Assembly (NCBI GenBank): GCA_015485155.1
Contig: WFUF01000002.1
Location: 133,735-197,734, forward strand
Source: Robiginitomaculum sp.
GTDB lineage: Bacteria; Pseudomonadota; Alphaproteobacteria; Caulobacterales; Maricaulaceae
Direction: 5' to 3'
DNA: 64,000 bases
The stretch's first letter is position 1, and every line of letters starts with the position of its first letter. A model generated the notes under the pieces. It was given only the letters and a program-made list of their open reading frames with translations, was not told where the DNA came from and made no database searches. Below are positions 53,534-62,939 of this stretch, one piece after another. A program made the translations under genes and the position numbers.

Positions 53534-54694
53534 ATGAAACATAAATCACAAATGGTTTTTAAATCTGTACTTGCTGCTGTGGGTGGAGTTGCTCTGGCGT
53601 TACCGGTTCATGCTGAGGATGCAGGCAAAAACACTTTGGCGGGCTTATTCCAAGGTGCGCCAAAATACAAGGATGCTGATGGAAACTGGCTCAAGCTGCG
53701 CGGGCGCATATTTTATGATATGGCTTCAGTAAATGAGACTCCAACCGGTGGAGCTACCAATAGCATAGATGCGGATGAGTTTCGTGCTGCGCGATTGGGT
53801 GTGCAGGGGCAAAATGGCAATTTCAAATATGTGGCGGAATTGGATTTTGCTGGCGGAAAAACCTCATTTAAGGATGTGAATGTGTCATGGAACGGCCCGG
53901 TTGCTGTTAAGGTCGGACAGATGAAAACCACCAATTCCATGGAAGAAATAACCTCTGCGCGGAACATATCTTTTCTGGAGCGCGGCATGGTTACAGATGC
54001 ATTTGGTCTGGATCGCAGGCTTGGCATGATTGTGGCCAAAACCGGGAAAAACTACCGGCTGGCTGCCGGTGCTTTTGGAAATTCATTAAATGCAAAGCAA
54101 AGCTCAAAACCCGGCAATACAGTGCTAAGCGCCCGTGTCAGCTTTGCTCCCATACTTGAAGCAGACAAGGTTCTGCATATTGGAGGTTCGGTGCGTTATG
54201 TGAAGAGTGCCATTGGCGCGCCAAACCGTTCGGCGCGCTGGGGGGCGCATTTGGCAAACGAGAAGATCAAGCCGGTTATCGGCGGTGATGCCAGGCTGTA
54301 TGGGCTGGAACTGGCCACTGTGTTTAAGGGTTTTCATGCTCAAGCTGAATATATGTCCGAGGACGGAGATTTGGGTTCGGCCAATGGTGGTTTTGTACAG
54401 GCCGGTTATTTTCTTACTGGTGAAACCCGCAAATACAAGGCAGGTTCAGGCAAGTTTGATCGCACTAAACCCCTGCGCCCCCTGTCTGAAGGCGGATTTG
54501 GCGGCTGGGAAGTGGCTGCCCGCTTTGACACACTGGATGCCAGAAAAGCCGGTGATGAACAAGTCGACGCGTGGACGCTTGGGCTGACATGGTATCCTGA
54601 AAGCCATTTGCGGGTGAAGGTTAATTATACCGATGCCAGCGGTGATCGCTTTGCAGGGGATGGTTTACAGGTTCGTTTTCAGGTTGACTGGTAA
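53534..54694 (+). CDS. Phosphate-selective-type porin (OprO/OprP family)
   Basis: The 386-residue protein has a signal peptide (cleavage after VHA near residue 26), then the OprO/P barrel starting at LKLRGRIFYDMASV. Conserved segments are FRAARLGVQGQNGNFKYVAEL, split by short turns, and the terminal strand VRFQVDW. I chose the ATG at 53534; an upstream in-frame start at 53495 lacks a signal-like sequence. A weak Pho-box-like TTGTCAT is about 100 bp upstream. The substrate may be phosphate or another anion. Confidence 0.85.
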   Translation: MKHKSQMVFKSVLAAVGGVALALPVHAEDAGKNTLAGLFQGAPKYKDADGNWLKLRGRIFYDMASVNETPTGGATNSIDADEFRAARLGVQGQNGNFKYVAELDFAGGKTSFKDVNVSWNGPVAVKVGQMKTTNSMEEITSARNISFLERGMVTDAFGLDRRLGMIVAKTGKNYRLAAGAFGNSLNAKQSSKPGNTVLSARVSFAPILEADKVLHIGGSVRYVKSAIGAPNRSARWGAHLANEKIKPVIGGDARLYGLELATVFKGFHAQAEYMSEDGDLGSANGGFVQAGYFLTGETRKYKAGSGKFDRTKPLRPLSEGGFGGWEVAARFDTLDARKAGDEQVDAWTLGLTWYPESHLRVKVNYTDASGDRFAGDGLQVRFQVDW

Positions 54695-54716
54695 TTATCA
54701 AAAACTTTCCTTAAAA

Positions 54717-54756
54717 AAATAAACCCGGAGCAGGCCAAGCTGCTCCGGGTTTATTT
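54717..54756. terminator. Bidirectional terminator between porin and DUF885 gene
   Basis: A perfect 16-bp stem (AAATAAACCCGGAGCA and its complement) encloses an 8-base loop. T-runs follow on both strands. It serves the two convergent genes. Confidence 0.92.
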
Positions 54757-54769
54757 TTAAGTGATGGCT

Positions 54770-56629
54770 TTAACTGGCCTTTGTTTCTGCGATCCAGTCA
54801 TTTACTACAGTTTCAAGAACTTCTAATGGCACCGGGCCGCCAGCCAACACTACATCATGGAATTTACGAATATCGAACTTGTCACCAAGTTCGGCATTGG
54901 CACGGGCGCGTAATTCCTGAATTTTCAGCATGCCAATTTTATAGGCCGTGGCCTGTCCGGGCATAACAATATAGCGCTCAATGGCATTGGTGCTGTCATC
55001 AATGGAATTTGGTGTGTTTTGCACCAGATAATCAATTGCCTGTTGTCGGCTCCAGCGTTTGTCATGCAGTCCGGTATCTACAACCAGTCGTGCTGCACGC
55101 CATAATTCCATGGCCAACCGCCCAAAGTCCGAATAGGGGTCAGTGTAAAAACCCATTTCCTTGGGGATCAACTCAGAATACAGGCCCCAGCCTTCACTGT
55201 AGGCAGTATAACCACCCATTTTGCGGAACATTGGAATGTCCTGCAATTCCTGGGCTATGGACAATTGCATATGGTGCCCAGGCACTCCTTCATGATAGGC
55301 CAAGGCCTCCATCTGATAGGTGGGCATGCTTTTCATGCGATATAAATTGGCATAATAGGTGCCAGGCCGTGATCCATCCAAAGCCGGGCGCTGATAAAAG
55401 GCTTTGCCTGCTGTGGCTTCACGAAACGGCTCAACTGCTTTTACGATCAGTTCTGCTTTTGGTTTGGTGATAAAAATTTCATCAAGGCGACCGCGCATGG
55501 TATCGATCAGGGCAGTGGCTTCTCTTAAATATCTTTGTCGGCCCTCTTCGGTATCATCATAGTAAAATTGCGGATCAGAGCGCATGAACATCATAAACTC
55601 AGGCAATGATCCCTCAAAATTTACTTTGCGCATAATTCCGCGCACTTCTTCATGGATACGGGCAACTTCACGCAGGCCAAGGTCATGAATTTGATCAGGG
55701 CTCATAGTGGTTGTAGTCATGTTGCGCAGGCGATTGGCATAATAATTGGCCCCATCGGGCAGTTTCCATACGCCATCATCGGTGCCGGCACTGGCCCCCT
55801 GCCGCTTCATTTCCGCAATTAGAGCAGTATATGCAGGGCCAACAGAACTCCCAAGAGCAGCTTCGGCGCGGGTTACAAGGTCGGCTTTAGCCTCGTCTTC
55901 AATGTCCAGCTTGGCAATTTTTTTCTTAAAATCATCTAATAGCGGGCTGTCCTCGTCGCCGGAAAACGGCACGCCGGAGATTACATTCTGTGCAGCATTG
56001 ATTACCCGATCATAGACAAATTCAGGGGGGTGGATACCTTTTTCAAACCGACGCTTGGCATTGGCAATATGCTCTGCCAGATAATCCTGTATGCCGTTTA
56101 ACCGTGAAATATAGGCTTCAGCATCTTGTTGGCTGGTTATCCGGTGTTGATTGATCAAAAATGCAGGTATCTGGCTTTGTACGCCAAACATCTGGTTAAA
56201 TGAGTAGGAATAGTCCAGATAAGGCAGGCTGCGTTCTGCCTGCTTGGCATTAAATTCAGCCAGCCGCCATGATAATTGTGCACTGTCGTCCAGTTTTTCA
56301 AAATCAAAATCCGTAATCATTTTTTGATATGCGGCCATTTGCAATTGGTGGTTTTCCAACGCAAAGGGTAAGGAAGGATTGTCCCATTTGCCATAATCTT
56401 CGTCCTTAATGCCAAGATATGATTTCATCATTGGCGAACGTGATAAGAAAATTTCATACTGATCCTGGAAAAAGTCGTTTAAGCGTTTGGTTTCCGATAC
56501 AGTTTGTTCCAAATCGCTTTTTGCTGCTGGACTGTTAATATGGCTATTGTTTTGTGTTTCGCTTGCCGGTGAGCAAGCCAGCAATAACGCGCTTAGTGCT
56601 GTGCTGATAAGAATTTTCGATTTTAACAT
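54770..56629 (-). CDS. DUF885 lipoprotein, probable metallopeptidase
   Basis: The 619-residue lipoprotein (lipobox LLAC, Cys about 19) belongs to DUF885, a family related to zinc peptidases. The motif YHEGVPGHHMQLSIAQE, about residues 452-468, supplies His-Glu-x5-His-like ligands. A later Glu in YSEGWGLYSE is also conserved. It probably degrades peptides in the periplasm or at the outer membrane. The length is normal. It stands alone before fliQ, which is on the other strand. Confidence 0.85.
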   Translation of the reverse strand: MLKSKILISTALSALLLACSPASETQNNSHINSPAAKSDLEQTVSETKRLNDFFQDQYEIFLSRSPMMKSYLGIKDEDYGKWDNPSLPFALENHQLQMAAYQKMITDFDFEKLDDSAQLSWRLAEFNAKQAERSLPYLDYSYSFNQMFGVQSQIPAFLINQHRITSQQDAEAYISRLNGIQDYLAEHIANAKRRFEKGIHPPEFVYDRVINAAQNVISGVPFSGDEDSPLLDDFKKKIAKLDIEDEAKADLVTRAEAALGSSVGPAYTALIAEMKRQGASAGTDDGVWKLPDGANYYANRLRNMTTTTMSPDQIHDLGLREVARIHEEVRGIMRKVNFEGSLPEFMMFMRSDPQFYYDDTEEGRQRYLREATALIDTMRGRLDEIFITKPKAELIVKAVEPFREATAGKAFYQRPALDGSRPGTYYANLYRMKSMPTYQMEALAYHEGVPGHHMQLSIAQELQDIPMFRKMGGYTAYSEGWGLYSELIPKEMGFYTDPYSDFGRLAMELWRAARLVVDTGLHDKRWSRQQAIDYLVQNTPNSIDDSTNAIERYIVMPGQATAYKIGMLKIQELRARANAELGDKFDIRKFHDVVLAGGPVPLEVLETVVNDWIAETKAS

Positions 56630-56675
56630 AATTTCTCCCTTTGTGCAGACCGTACCCGCTGGCGGTCATGATTTG

Positions 56676-56683
56676 TTAACCAT
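56676..56683 (+). promoter_or_regulatory. CtrA half-site TTAACCAT before fliQ
   Basis: TTAACCAT lies 52 bp before the fliQ ATG. The fliQ promoter of Caulobacter is a well-known CtrA target. Only one clear half is present here. Confidence 0.5.
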
Positions 56684-56735
56684 GGTATCCGCACTCTACT
56701 ACACTAAATTCACCGCGTAACATTAGAAAAAGTTC

Positions 56736-56999
56736 ATGAATAGCGCAGAAGTGCTTGATTTTGCCCGTGAGGCGATCTGGCTGATACTCCAGATGTCCGG
56801 CCCGATTATGGTGGTGGGATTAGCTGTAGGTGTGGGAATTGCTTTGCTGCAGGCCTTAACCCAGGTGCAGGAAATCACATTGGTGTTTGTGCCCAAGATT
56901 GTCGCTATTTTCATAGCTTTGCTTATTTTTATGCCGTTAATGGGGGCATTGCTCGGAGGCTTTATGAGTGAGATTGCCGACCGGGTAGCTTCCATGTAA
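56736..56999 (+). CDS. fliQ: Flagellar export apparatus protein FliQ
   Basis: The 87-residue protein is a normal-length FliQ with two transmembrane helices (about residues 16-38 and 50-72). It carries GVGIALLQALTQVQEITLVFVPK across the loop (core LQALTQVQEITL). It forms part of the export gate with FliP and FliR. It starts the fliQ-fliR-flhB operon; fliP is not in the window. Confidence 0.96.
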   Translation: MNSAEVLDFAREAIWLILQMSGPIMVVGLAVGVGIALLQALTQVQEITLVFVPKIVAIFIALLIFMPLMGALLGGFMSEIADRVASM

Positions 57000-57013
57000 G
57001 GGGGCGGCGGCTT

Positions 57014-57769
57014 ATGGATATTTCCTCGATATCAACAACCAGTTTCGCTGCGATTTTAGTGTTTGCGCGCATTGGCAGCATGTTGATGTTATTGCCGGGG
57101 TTTGGCGAAAGCATGGTTCCCGCACGTCTTAGGCTGGCATTGGCTTTAGTGCTGGCCCTGATGCTGGGCGCAATTCTTGAGCCACGCCTGCCGCCTCCGC
57201 CCGAACAGCCGATGTCCTTGTTCGCCCTTGTGGGCGGCGAGGTTCTGATCGGCCTGATGTTCGGTGCCATTGGACGTTTGATGTTAAGCGCCTTGTCCGT
57301 AGCCGGACAGGTAATCGGTATGCAGTCCGGTCTCGCCTTTGCACAAACTTTCGATCCTTCACTGGGAAGTCAGGGCGCGATTTTTTCCACCTTTTTGAAT
57401 TTAACCGGGGTGGTGCTGATTTTTACTACTGGTCTGCATCATATGTTCATCACCGGATTGCTGGGTTCATATGAATTGATCGGGCCAGGTACTATTCCAT
57501 TACCATCAGATGCAAAAGACCTGGCTACCGATACGGTTGCGCAATCATACCGGCTGGGCATACAGATGGCCTCGCCGCTGATTGCATTTGGGCTTATTTT
57601 TTATCTGGCGCTGGGTGTCTTGTCGCGTTTGATGCCGCAGGTGCAGATTTTCTTTGTAGCCATGCCGTCGAATGTTTTGGTGGGAATTACAATCTTTGCT
57701 TTAAGCTTTAGCGCAATGATGGCGGTATGGGTAATGTATATTGAGCGTTATGGGGCCAGTTTGAACTAA
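57014..57769 (+). CDS. fliR: Flagellar export apparatus protein FliR
   Basis: The 251-residue membrane protein is FliR of the export gate, with about six hydrophobic segments. Conserved stretches include FARIGSMLMLLPGFGE near the N-terminus and GQVIGMQSGLAFAQTFDP in the middle. It follows fliQ by 14 bp and overlaps flhB by 1 bp (TAATG). Confidence 0.96.
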   Translation: MDISSISTTSFAAILVFARIGSMLMLLPGFGESMVPARLRLALALVLALMLGAILEPRLPPPPEQPMSLFALVGGEVLIGLMFGAIGRLMLSALSVAGQVIGMQSGLAFAQTFDPSLGSQGAIFSTFLNLTGVVLIFTTGLHHMFITGLLGSYELIGPGTIPLPSDAKDLATDTVAQSYRLGIQMASPLIAFGLIFYLALGVLSRLMPQVQIFFVAMPSNVLVGITIFALSFSAMMAVWVMYIERYGASLN

Positions 57770-58836
57770 TGGCCGACGATCAGGACAAGTCACAAAAAAC
57801 CGAAGCCGCTACTCCGCAGAAACTGCTTGAGGCGCGCAAAAAAGGTGATGTGGCAAAGTCACAGGAAATTCCAAGCTGGCTGCTGCTTGCAACCTCGGTA
57901 CTGGTAGTTGCGGCCTTTTCCGGCCCGATGATGAGCAGTTTAACCGCGTGGCTGACTACATTTTTGACCAATCCGATAGCCTTGCACATTGATGGCCACA
58001 ATGTTCAATCCATGGCCTCAGAAGTTGTGTGGCGTTTGTTTGGGGCCATGGGGTTTATTTTGGGGTTGCTGGTGGTGGCAGCATTTGCCGGTCATGTGAT
58101 ACAAACCGGGTTTTTATGGGCTCCTGACAAGATTCAGCCGAAAATTTCAAAAATATCCCTGATTGAAGGCTTTAAGCGCCTGTTCGGCATGCAAAGCCTG
58201 GTCAATTTTGCCAAGGGGATTGGTAAAATGGCTTTGGTCGGACTTGCTGCATTGGCAGTAATGTGGCCGCGCCGCGATATGCTAGCCTCTTTACCTTATC
58301 TGGATTTGTCGGCCTTACTGCCATTGATCAAGGAATCAGCTATCTTGTTATTGCTGGCCTCAGTATCGGTTTTTGCAATAATTGCGGTAACTGACTACAT
58401 GTATCAAAAGCATAGTTTTCTGGAGAGGATGCGGATGTCACGCAAAGACTTGCGTGATGAGTTAAAGAACACCGAGGGTGATCCGCATGTACGGGCAAGA
58501 TTGCGGCAAATTCGTTCCGAGCGTTCCCGGCAACGCATGATGCAGGCGGTTCCTGATGCCACTGTTGTTATTGCCAACCCGACGCACTATGCGGTGGCTT
58601 TGAAATATGACCAAAGCGAAGCTCCGGCTCCGGTTTGTGTGGCCAGAGGGGTTGATGACATTGCATTGCGCATTCGTCTGCTTGCCGAGCAAAATGATGT
58701 GCCGGTAGTTGAGGATCCACCACTTGCACGCGCCTTGTACGCAAGCTCGGAGCTGGATCATGAAATACCGGAAGAACATTTCCAGGCTGTGGCCAAGGTG
58801 CTTGGCTTCGTATTGTCACGGGGTAAGGGAAAATGA
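57769..58836 (+). CDS. flhB: Flagellar export switch protein FlhB
   Basis: The 355-residue protein has four transmembrane helices and a cytoplasmic C-terminal domain with the autocleavage site NPTH in VVIANPTHYAVALKYD (about residue 267). FlhB controls the switch of export substrate from rod/hook to filament. The N-terminus DKSQKTEAATPQKLLEAR is typical. It overlaps fliR by 1 bp and is followed after 84 bp by cckA. Confidence 0.96.
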   Translation: MADDQDKSQKTEAATPQKLLEARKKGDVAKSQEIPSWLLLATSVLVVAAFSGPMMSSLTAWLTTFLTNPIALHIDGHNVQSMASEVVWRLFGAMGFILGLLVVAAFAGHVIQTGFLWAPDKIQPKISKISLIEGFKRLFGMQSLVNFAKGIGKMALVGLAALAVMWPRRDMLASLPYLDLSALLPLIKESAILLLLASVSVFAIIAVTDYMYQKHSFLERMRMSRKDLRDELKNTEGDPHVRARLRQIRSERSRQRMMQAVPDATVVIANPTHYAVALKYDQSEAPAPVCVARGVDDIALRIRLLAEQNDVPVVEDPPLARALYASSELDHEIPEEHFQAVAKVLGFVLSRGKGK

Positions 58837-58920
58837 GCGCAGGGGACTTGAGCAAATATACAAACCATGATTCGCTGGTAGCAGATTGTCAGACAAGTAA
58901 AAATCATTAGGGGAGCGGCC

Positions 58921-61443
58921 ATGAGCCTAACACAGGGTAACAAACCAAAGCCTGCATTGTCTGATGCATGGAAACGGGTCTTGTTATATGGATCGGCAGG
59001 ATCATCAGTTTTTGCCTTGAGCGTGGCACTGCTTATGCCTCAGGCCATTGGTCCCGAAGGCTTTATTCTGGCATTTGGAATTGCCGCGGTTCTGGTGGTT
59101 GTGCTGTATGGCCTGTGGTCAGGTGGCGCGGCGGCCCGTAATTTGTCACCGTCTGCTATTGAAAAACTGGATACCGATCCACCGTTTGCGCTTTCGGTTC
59201 TGGAATCAGATGAAGATGCGTTGCTTGTTTACTCATCGCGGGGAGAACCGTTTTATGCTAACCGCAAATACCGCCAGCTATTGCAACAGGCGGGACTTGG
59301 CAGCACTTATGGCCGTCCGCCAGCCTTTGACCGTTTGGTGGGCGGACATCCGGGCTTGTCAGCATTTGCGTTTCGTTTGGCCAAGGCTGGCCGTTCGGGA
59401 CAAGCCAGACAAGAGCGGCTGCCGGGGTTTGAAATCAATTCGGAAATGCTGGAATTTGATGCCAGCGTATCGCCATTATCCGGTGGGCAATCCCTTTTAC
59501 GACTGACCAGAAGAGTATCTGCGGATAAAGGCGCCGAGGGAGAATATAACCCGGTTTCAGGTACCGCACTGCTTGATGAAGCTCCGATTGGGTTTTTTTC
59601 CGCCAATGCTGATGGAAAAACCCAATACATGAACGATACCCTGCGCAGTTGGCTTGGAGTTTCACCCAATGCCCCCAATCCTGATGCCGGAGATTTTATT
59701 GTGGGGGATGCTAAAAGGGTGCTGGGTCAAAAAGGTGCGCCTGAGGATATTGTCAGATCCGAGGTAAAGTTGCGGGCCAGGGATAATATCGAGACCCCGG
59801 CGATGATTGTCACAAAGTGGGTGGATCAGGACAGTATTCCAAGCAGTAGCTCGGTGGTTTTTGGCAATGGGCGCATTGCAGCACCTATGGGGGTGGCTCA
59901 GGCTTTGGAGCCAGCCGGGCGAGGTACCGGCCAGTCACTTGATGAGCTTTTGGATGCTGCACCATTTGGGGTTGCCCGTCTGGATGGTCGCGATGCTGAC
60001 ATTGCCATTATTGAAGATTGTAATAGGGCCCTGGTGCAGATGACCAGCGGCGCAGCAACTCCAGGTACGGCTTTCTTGAAAATATTATCTAGCGAAACAG
60101 AAGATCCAAAAACCAGCCTGCTACAGGCAAAGCCGGGTTCTGCAACGCCGACCGAGGTGATGTTGGTCGGTGAGCCGCCGAGGCCGGCTCACCTTTATTT
60201 GTCCACTGACAGGGCCGGGCGTGCCTTAGTATTTTTGATGGATATGACCGGATGGAAAGACCTCGAAACTCAGTTGTTTCAAGCGCAAAAAATGCATGCC
60301 ATTGGCAAGCTGGCTGGTGGTGTTGCTCATGATTTTAATACCTTATTGAATGTCATAAGATTAAACTGTGATGAATTGCTAAGCTGTCACCCTATTGGAG
60401 ATCCTTCCTTTGGTGAGTTACAGCAAATCAACCAGACTGTGAATCGTGCCAAATCTCTGGTTAGCCAATTGCTGGCATTTTCTCATCAGCAAACGTCACG
60501 TTCCGAGGTTATGGACGTTGCCGAATTTTTGTCCGAAGTCAGTATTTTGCTAAAACAGGTATTGCAGGAAACTGTTACGCTTGAGCTCAAGCATGCGCGT
60601 GACAAGTTAAACATTCGTGCCGATCGCAGGCACCTTGAAACCGCTTTGATGAATTTGGCAACAAATGCCAGAGACGCCATGAAGGGCAGGAGCAATGCCC
60701 GCCTGACCATTCGTACTTCGTCCCATGAAACCATTCCGGCAGAGGTTGCTGCAGATAAAAACCCGCCTGAGGGTAGCTGGGTGGTTATTGAAGTCATCGA
60801 TACCGGTTCCGGGATGGAAGAGGATGTGCTTGAGAAAATATTTGAGCCGTTTTACACCACCAAACAGGTTGGAAGCGGAACCGGCCTTGGCCTGTCAACA
60901 GTATATGGTATTATAAAGCAATCCGGCGGATATTTACATCCGATCTCTGTTGTTGGTGAGGGGACAAATTTTCAGCTATGGCTTCCGGCTGTGGATGCAA
61001 AGACACTAAGCGATACTGAACAGTCAGCAAAAAAGAAGAAAGCCAACCTTCCGAAAAAACCTGCTGATATTTCCGGGCGTGGAAAAATCCTGTTTGTGGA
61101 GGATGAAGGTGCTTTGCGCAGCATTGCCGCCAAAACCCTGGAAAAACGAGGCTATGAGGTATTGCAGGCTGGCGATGGCGAAGAAGCATTGCAATTGGCC
61201 AAGGATCATGCAGGTTCAATAGACCTGATGATCTCGGATGTTATGATGCCAAATATGGATGGGCCAACTATGCTCTCCCAGGCCCGTGAATATCTTGCTG
61301 ATGCCAGGATCGTCTTTATCTCAGGTTATGCCGAAGAAGAGTTCTCTGATATTTTGTCCAAAGAAGAAGACGTAAGCTTCCTGCCAAAGCCGTTCTCACT
61401 GGAAGAACTTGCTACCAAGGTGAAAGGGGAATTAGCTGGCTAG
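58921..61443 (+). CDS. cckA: Cell-cycle hybrid histidine kinase CckA
   Basis: The 840-residue hybrid kinase is CckA. It has two N-terminal membrane helices (residues about 20-65) and two PAS-like regions (about 80-180 and 210-330). The His box MHAIGKLAGGVAHDFNTLLN holds His470. The ATPase domain includes GTGLGLSTVYGIIKQSGG. The C-terminal receiver has Asp773 in LMISDVMMPNMDG. In Caulobacterales CckA phosphorylates CtrA and CpdR through ChpT. Its location directly after fliQ-fliR-flhB is conserved in Caulobacter. The start has GGGAG upstream. Confidence 0.95.
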   Translation: MSLTQGNKPKPALSDAWKRVLLYGSAGSSVFALSVALLMPQAIGPEGFILAFGIAAVLVVVLYGLWSGGAAARNLSPSAIEKLDTDPPFALSVLESDEDALLVYSSRGEPFYANRKYRQLLQQAGLGSTYGRPPAFDRLVGGHPGLSAFAFRLAKAGRSGQARQERLPGFEINSEMLEFDASVSPLSGGQSLLRLTRRVSADKGAEGEYNPVSGTALLDEAPIGFFSANADGKTQYMNDTLRSWLGVSPNAPNPDAGDFIVGDAKRVLGQKGAPEDIVRSEVKLRARDNIETPAMIVTKWVDQDSIPSSSSVVFGNGRIAAPMGVAQALEPAGRGTGQSLDELLDAAPFGVARLDGRDADIAIIEDCNRALVQMTSGAATPGTAFLKILSSETEDPKTSLLQAKPGSATPTEVMLVGEPPRPAHLYLSTDRAGRALVFLMDMTGWKDLETQLFQAQKMHAIGKLAGGVAHDFNTLLNVIRLNCDELLSCHPIGDPSFGELQQINQTVNRAKSLVSQLLAFSHQQTSRSEVMDVAEFLSEVSILLKQVLQETVTLELKHARDKLNIRADRRHLETALMNLATNARDAMKGRSNARLTIRTSSHETIPAEVAADKNPPEGSWVVIEVIDTGSGMEEDVLEKIFEPFYTTKQVGSGTGLGLSTVYGIIKQSGGYLHPISVVGEGTNFQLWLPAVDAKTLSDTEQSAKKKKANLPKKPADISGRGKILFVEDEGALRSIAAKTLEKRGYEVLQAGDGEEALQLAKDHAGSIDLMISDVMMPNMDGPTMLSQAREYLADARIVFISGYAEEEFSDILSKEEDVSFLPKPFSLEELATKVKGELAG

Positions 61444-61488
61444 GATTTTCGGTTCAAAATGCCTAAAATTTGCTTATCCAATCTTTAT

Positions 61489-61615
61489 CTGTCGCATTTT
61501 GGCCGCAAAACCCGCGCTCAAGTAGCCGCTAGGCGGTAGCGCAAATAAATACTCCTCAAGTAGCCGCTAGGCGGTAGGACAGATAAGAGCTTCCCACTTT
61601 TGCTAAAAATGCTTT
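61489..61615 (+). repeat. Dispersed palindromic repeat, copy 3 (left part, two hairpin units, B block)
   Basis: This is the most complete copy. The left part (TCTGTCGCATTTTGGCCGC, then AAAACC) is at 61489-61512. Hairpin unit 1 (61514-61542) has arms GCGCT and AGCGC. Unit 2 (61553-61579) has TCCT/AGGA arms. Both have inner stem CCGC/GCGG. The B block (61588-61615) has the core CTTCCCACTTTTGCTAAAA. It lies between cckA and the recA promoter. Confidence 0.88.
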
Positions 61616-61639
61616 GGAAAACCGTGAATAAAAATAAAT

Positions 61640-61654
61640 GTTCCTATTGTGTTC
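61640..61654 (+). promoter_or_regulatory. LexA (SOS) box before recA
   Basis: GTTC, seven bases, GTTC is an exact match to the alphaproteobacterial LexA box. It lies 77 bp before the recA ATG. It indicates DNA-damage control of recA. Confidence 0.85.
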
Positions 61655-61731
61655 TTAGAACAAATGGTGTACACAGGTAAAAATTGAGCATTGCCCTGTG
61701 GCGCTCACTATGTTGTAAAGGAACTTAAGAG

Positions 61732-62817
61732 ATGGCAAAATCAAGTTTGAAACTGGTAAAGAACGAGGTCGATGTGGATAAACAAAAAGCATTAGAATCT
61801 GCATTGGGTCAGATTGACCGGGCATTTGGCAAAGGCTCATTGATGAAACTGGGCCAACGGGAAAATCTGGATGTTGATTCTATTTCCACAGGATCACTTG
61901 GTCTGGATATTGCTCTTGGCGTTGGTGGTCTGCCAAAGGGGCGCATTGTCGAGATCTATGGCCCTGAGTCATCGGGCAAAACATCGCTCACCTTGCATAC
62001 GATCGCTGAATGTCAAAAGAAGGGTGGAGTTGCGGCTTTTATTGATACGGAGCACGCGCTGGATCCGGCCTATGCAGCCAAATTAGGCGTGGATATTAAC
62101 GAGTTGCTTATTTCACAGCCCGACACCGGCGAACAGGCGCTTGAGATTGTTGATACTCTGGTTCGCTCCGGGGCAGTAGATATTGTGGTGGTTGATTCGG
62201 TTGCCGCCCTTACCCCGAAGGCTGAGCTGGAAGGCGATATGGGTGACAGCCTGCCCGGTTTGCAGGCCCGCCTTATGAGTCAGGCCATGCGCAAACTAAC
62301 TGGTACTATTTCCCGTTCAGGAACCCTGGTTGTCTTTACCAATCAGATCAGAATGAAAATCGGGGTTATGTTTGGCAGTCCGGAGACTACAACCGGCGGT
62401 AATGCGTTAAAGTTTTACTCCTCAGTTCGTCTTGATATTCGTCGCATTGGTGCCATTAAACACCGCGATGAAGTGGTCGGGAATCATACCAGGGTCAAAG
62501 TGGTAAAGAACAAGGTTGCAGCACCATTTAGACAGGTGGAATTTGATATCCTTTATGGCGAGGGCATTTCGCAAACGGGTGAATTGCTTGATCTGGGTGT
62601 AAAGGCCGGTATCGTTGAAAAGTCAGGATCATGGTATTCGTGCAATTCAGAGCGCATCGGACAGGGCCGGGAAAACGCTCGCAAGTTTCTGCTGGAGAAT
62701 CCAGACATGGCCGATGAAATCAGGAACAAGGTTCGCGCTGATGCCGGCCTGATTGCTGAGGAAATGTTATTGGGTGGTTCTGAAAACAGAGGTGAAGAGG
62801 ATGTTGCGGCAGGCTGA
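61732..62817 (+). CDS. recA: Recombinase RecA
   Basis: The 361-residue protein is RecA, the DNA strand-exchange ATPase and SOS co-protease. Walker A is [10 protein letters not shown]. Loop and filament motifs include [26 protein letters not shown] and the DNA-binding loop [18 protein letters not shown]. Length and order are normal. A GGAACTTAAGAG site precedes the ATG and an SOS box lies upstream. Confidence 0.98.
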   Translation: MAKSSLKLVKNEVDVDKQKALESALGQIDRAFGKGSLMKLGQRENLDVDSISTGSLGLDIALGVGGLPKGRIVEIYGPESSGKTSLTLHTIAECQKKGGVAAFIDTEHALDPAYAAKLGVDINELLISQPDTGEQALEIVDTLVRSGAVDIVVVDSVAALTPKAELEGDMGDSLPGLQARLMSQAMRKLTGTISRSGTLVVFTNQIRMKIGVMFGSPETTTGGNALKFYSSVRLDIRRIGAIKHRDEVVGNHTRVKVVKNKVAAPFRQVEFDILYGEGISQTGELLDLGVKAGIVEKSGSWYSCNSERIGQGRENARKFLLENPDMADEIRNKVRADAGLIAEEMLLGGSENRGEEDVAAG

Positions 62818-62848
62818 ATGATCCACTACACACTGGTTTAGACATTTG

Positions 62849-62873
62849 GGGCGTTCGACCTGGTCGGACGCCC
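62849..62873 (+). terminator. Terminator of recA
   Basis: An 11-bp stem (GGGCGTTCGAC pairs with GTCGGACGCCC, one wobble) closes on a 3-base loop. It is followed by TGTTTGTTC. It lies 32 bp after the recA stop. Confidence 0.82.
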
Positions 62874-62939
62874 TGTTTGTTCTAATCGCTTAACTTTAGG
62901 ATCCTGCCCCGGGTCAAAATCAGTAATCAGGCAAGTTTA

